A stretch of 64,000 nt of DNA from Pseudomonas guangdongensis (GTDB lineage Bacteria; Pseudomonadota; Gammaproteobacteria; Pseudomonadales; Pseudomonadaceae), in NCBI RefSeq assembly GCF_900105885.1, contig NZ_LT629780.1, positions 248,001 through 312,000 on the forward strand. Reading direction: 5' to 3'. Numbering within the stretch: the stretch's first letter is position 1; every line of letters begins with the position of its first letter. The notes below the pieces were generated by a model that made no database searches, was not told the DNA's origin, and saw only the letters and a program-made list of their open reading frames with translations. The position numbers were made by a program, and so were the translations under genes. Positions 62,224 through 64,000 of the stretch are shown here, one piece after another.

Positions 62224-63438
62224 TTACTCGTGACCCTCGCGGTCGCGGTAGCCGAGCAGGTAGAGGATGCCGTCGAGGCCGAGGGTGGAGATCGCCTGCT
62301 TGGCCGACTGCTTGACCAGCGGCTTGGCGCGGAACGCCACGCCCAGGCCGGCGATGGCCAGCATCGGCAGGTCGTTGGCGCCGTCGCCGACGGCGATGGT
62401 CTGCTCCAGGCGCAGCCCCTCCTGCTCGGTGAGCTGGCGCAGCAGGTCGGCCTTGCGCTGGGCGTCGACGATCGGCTCCACCGCCACGCCGGTGACCTTG
62501 CCGTCGACGATCTCCAGCTCGTTGGCGAACACGTAGTCGATGCCGAGCTGCCGCTGCAGCTGGCGGGCGAAGTAGGTGAAGCCGCCGGAGAGGATGGCGG
62601 TCTTGTAGCCCAGGCGCTTGAGTTCGGCGAACAGCGTCTCGGCGCCCTCGGTCAGGCGCAGCGAGGCGCCGATGTCTTCCAGCACCTCCTCGGAGAGGCC
62701 CTTGAGCAGCGCCAGGCGCTCCTTGAAGCTGGCGCGGAAATCCAGCTCGCCGCGCATCGCCCGCTCGGTGATCTCGGCGACCTGCTCGCCGACCCCGGCG
62801 GCCTTGGCCAGCTCGTCGATCACCTCGGCCTCGATCAGCGTCGAGTCCATGTCGAACACCGCCAGACGGCGGTTGCGGCGGAACACGCTGTCGCGCTGGA
62901 AGGCGATGTCGACGTTGAGTTCCTGGGCGACGCTGAGGAACTCGGCGCGCAGCGCCGCCGGGTCGGCCGGCTCGCCGCGCACCGAGAACTCGATGCAGCC
63001 CTTGCCCAGCTCGGCCGGCGTATCCAGCGGCATGCGCCCGGACAGGCGGTCGATGTGGTCGATGTTCAGCCCGTACTGGGCGGTGATCGAGCTGACCCGC
63101 TGCAGCTGCTCGGCGGTGACCTTGCGGGTCAGCAGGGTGACGATGTGGCGCGGCTTGCCCTGGCCGCCGACCCACTGCTGGTAGTCGGCCTCGGACACCG
63201 GGGTGAAGCGCACCTGCTGGTCCAGCTCGTAGGCGGTGAACAGCACGTCCTTGAGCACCGAGGAGGCCTGCGCGGTGGGCGGGATCTCCACCAGGATGCC
63301 GAAGGACAGGGTGTCGTGGATCACCGCCTGGCCGATATCGAGGATCTGCGCGCCGCCCTGGGCCAGCACCCCGGTGATGGCGGCGGTCAGCCCCGGGCGA
63401 TCTTCCCCGGTAATGTTGATCAGGACGATTTCACGCAC
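62224..63438 (-). CDS. serB: Phosphoserine phosphatase SerB
   Basis: Last step of serine synthesis. 404 residues: two N-terminal ACT-like domains (about 1-80 and 95-175; VLINITGEDRPGLTAAITGVL, HIVTLLTRKVTAEQLQ) and a HAD phosphatase with nucleophile Asp in AVFDMDSTLIEAEVIDELA, motif II LSGGFTYFA and motif IV AVGDGANDLPML. The start is the GTG at 63438 (VREIVLINITG), matching homologues; an in-frame ATG 11 codons upstream would add a non-conserved leader. It is divergent from the Smp-like gene. Confidence 0.97.
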   Translation of the reverse strand: MREIVLINITGEDRPGLTAAITGVLAQGGAQILDIGQAVIHDTLSFGILVEIPPTAQASSVLKDVLFTAYELDQQVRFTPVSEADYQQWVGGQGKPRHIVTLLTRKVTAEQLQRVSSITAQYGLNIDHIDRLSGRMPLDTPAELGKGCIEFSVRGEPADPAALRAEFLSVAQELNVDIAFQRDSVFRRNRRLAVFDMDSTLIEAEVIDELAKAAGVGEQVAEITERAMRGELDFRASFKERLALLKGLSEEVLEDIGASLRLTEGAETLFAELKRLGYKTAILSGGFTYFARQLQRQLGIDYVFANELEIVDGKVTGVAVEPIVDAQRKADLLRQLTEQEGLRLEQTIAVGDGANDLPMLAIAGLGVAFRAKPLVKQSAKQAISTLGLDGILYLLGYRDREGHE

Positions 63439-63569
63439 GGCGCACCCCCGCAAGGCAGAAAAGTCCGGCATTCTACCCGCAATCCAACCCGTCTGGCAGC
63501 GCGCTTTGCCGGCGCCTCGGCGCCACGGCTATACTCGCCGTCCTTCATTTTCTAGCCGAGTCCCCACTC

Positions 63570-64000
63570 GTGAGCCGGCCCGTGCCAGTCAAGCCCGACA
63601 ACTTCTTCGTTCTGCTGCTCAACGCCCTGCGCAACCGCCGGGTGCCCATCGCCCTGCGCATCGTCAGCCACAGCCTGATCCTGCTGGCACTGGCCATGCT
63701 GGTCTTCGTCTGGATCATGGGCCTGCAGCTGCGCCAGGCCACCGCGCAGCAGGCCAGCGCCGTGGGCCAGAGCCTGCAGCAGCAGGCCGTCGCCTCGGCC
63801 ACCGAGCTGATGGTGGCCAACGACCTGCTCAGTCTCAACGTGATGCTCGACAAGCTGGTGCAGAACCCGCTGGTCTCCTACGCGGCGATCTACGCCAGCG
63901 ACAAGCGCCTGATCGCCGAGGCCGGCCAGCGCCCGCAGGGCAGCCTGCCGCCGCTGGCCGACAACCAGAGCACCTTCAGCGCGCCGATTCCCCGCGAGGT
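63570..64000 (+). CDS. Smp/AhpA (YtjB)-family membrane protein, 3' end cut by window
   Basis: 143 codons are visible from the GTG at 63570. The N-terminus is basic and cytoplasmic (LLNALRNRRVPIALRIVSH), followed by one membrane span (about 31-52, SLILLALAMLVFVWIMGL), then a periplasmic region (QQASAVGQSLQQQAVASATELMVANDLLSLNVMLDKLV) resembling sensor input domains. The serB-smp divergent pair is the E. coli arrangement for Smp/YtjB, and Pseudomonas has AhpA here. The function is not well defined; the visible part alone cannot exclude a histidine-kinase-like sensor. Confidence 0.75.
   Translation, partial: MSRPVPVKPDNFFVLLLNALRNRRVPIALRIVSHSLILLALAMLVFVWIMGLQLRQATAQQASAVGQSLQQQAVASATELMVANDLLSLNVMLDKLVQNPLVSYAAIYASDKRLIAEAGQRPQGSLPPLADNQSTFSAPIPRE

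Noticed and set aside
58250-63175. Leftward open frame of about 1640 codons across rhdA, psd, fimX and serB
   Set aside because: It lies opposite or out of frame with four well-recognised genes; its composition is that of a GC-rich shadow frame and it has no motif.

Overview
The window is about 68% GC and carries the gene neighbourhoods of a Pseudomonas-group gammaproteobacterium (Pseudomonas or a close relative such as Azotobacter). Supporting features are a RhdA-type rhodanese with a CQTH active loop, a FimX-type protein, an OprD-family porin, an 81-residue Hfq, an OscA-type small protein and the order purA-hisZ-hflCK-hflX-hfq-miaA-mutL-amiB-tsaE-nnr / queG / orn / rsgA. This is ordinary chromosome. 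I see no prophage, insertion sequence, CRISPR array, rRNA operon or plasmid gene, and no broken gene. The first and last genes are cut by the window edges.

Layout. 1-1650: the end of ndh and a leftward tRNA operon (Asn, Pro, Lys) with a clear promoter and terminator. 1.8-6.3 kb: leftward rluD-pgeF-clpB, with a sigma-32-like promoter in front of clpB. 6.5-9.2 kb: bamD, an Lrp/AsnC regulator, a DUF2788 protein and a globin, with a possible leftward small RNA between bamD and the regulator. 9.2-12.7 kb: leftward rluE, a SEC-C protein, an AidB-like acyl-CoA dehydrogenase with an extra zinc-ribbon head, and a small Rossmann protein. 12.9-22.9 kb: cofactor and RNA genes thiD-thiE-hemL, a membrane protein, a Sel1-repeat lipoprotein-size protein, DUF1820 (leftward), then miaB-phoH-ybeY-corC-lnt. 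22.9-30 kb: a DUF218 protein (leftward), leuS-lptE-holA, arfA and mltB.

30-34.6 kb: leftward xerD-dsbC-hom-thrC. 34.8-42.2 kb is a sulfur block: leftward oscA-sbp-cysT-cysW-cysA, and divergently a small hydrolase, a degenerate sigma-54 activator-like AAA+ protein and an OprD-family porin, separated by an unusually AT-rich spacer. 42.3-55.3 kb: the long leftward nnr-tsaE-amiB-mutL-miaA-hfq-hflX-hflK-hflC-DUF2065-hisZ-purA series, with many overlapping stop/start codons and one strong terminator inside it. 55.4-64 kb: queG, orn (leftward), rsgA, rhdA, psd, fimX, serB (leftward) and the start of an Smp/AhpA-type membrane protein.

How it works together. The genes serve envelope building (bamD, lptE, lnt, mltB, amiB, psd), translation quality and tRNA/rRNA modification (miaA, miaB, rluD, rluE, ybeY, tsaE, queG, rsgA, arfA, hfq, hflX), stress chaperoning (clpB, hflKC), sulfate uptake, and amino acid and cofactor synthesis. 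Against the Pseudomonas aeruginosa order as I remember it, the window joins several separate PAO1 segments, and motA/motB are absent between rsgA and rhdA.

Most notable points: an arfA gene whose reading frame contains its own intrinsic terminator; a sigma-54 activator-like protein lacking GAFTGA, the usual arginine-finger segment and the DNA-binding domain; the zinc-ribbon-headed AidB homologue; a FimX in which every canonical catalytic and phosphoacceptor motif is changed; and a leftward terminator with no gene in front of it.
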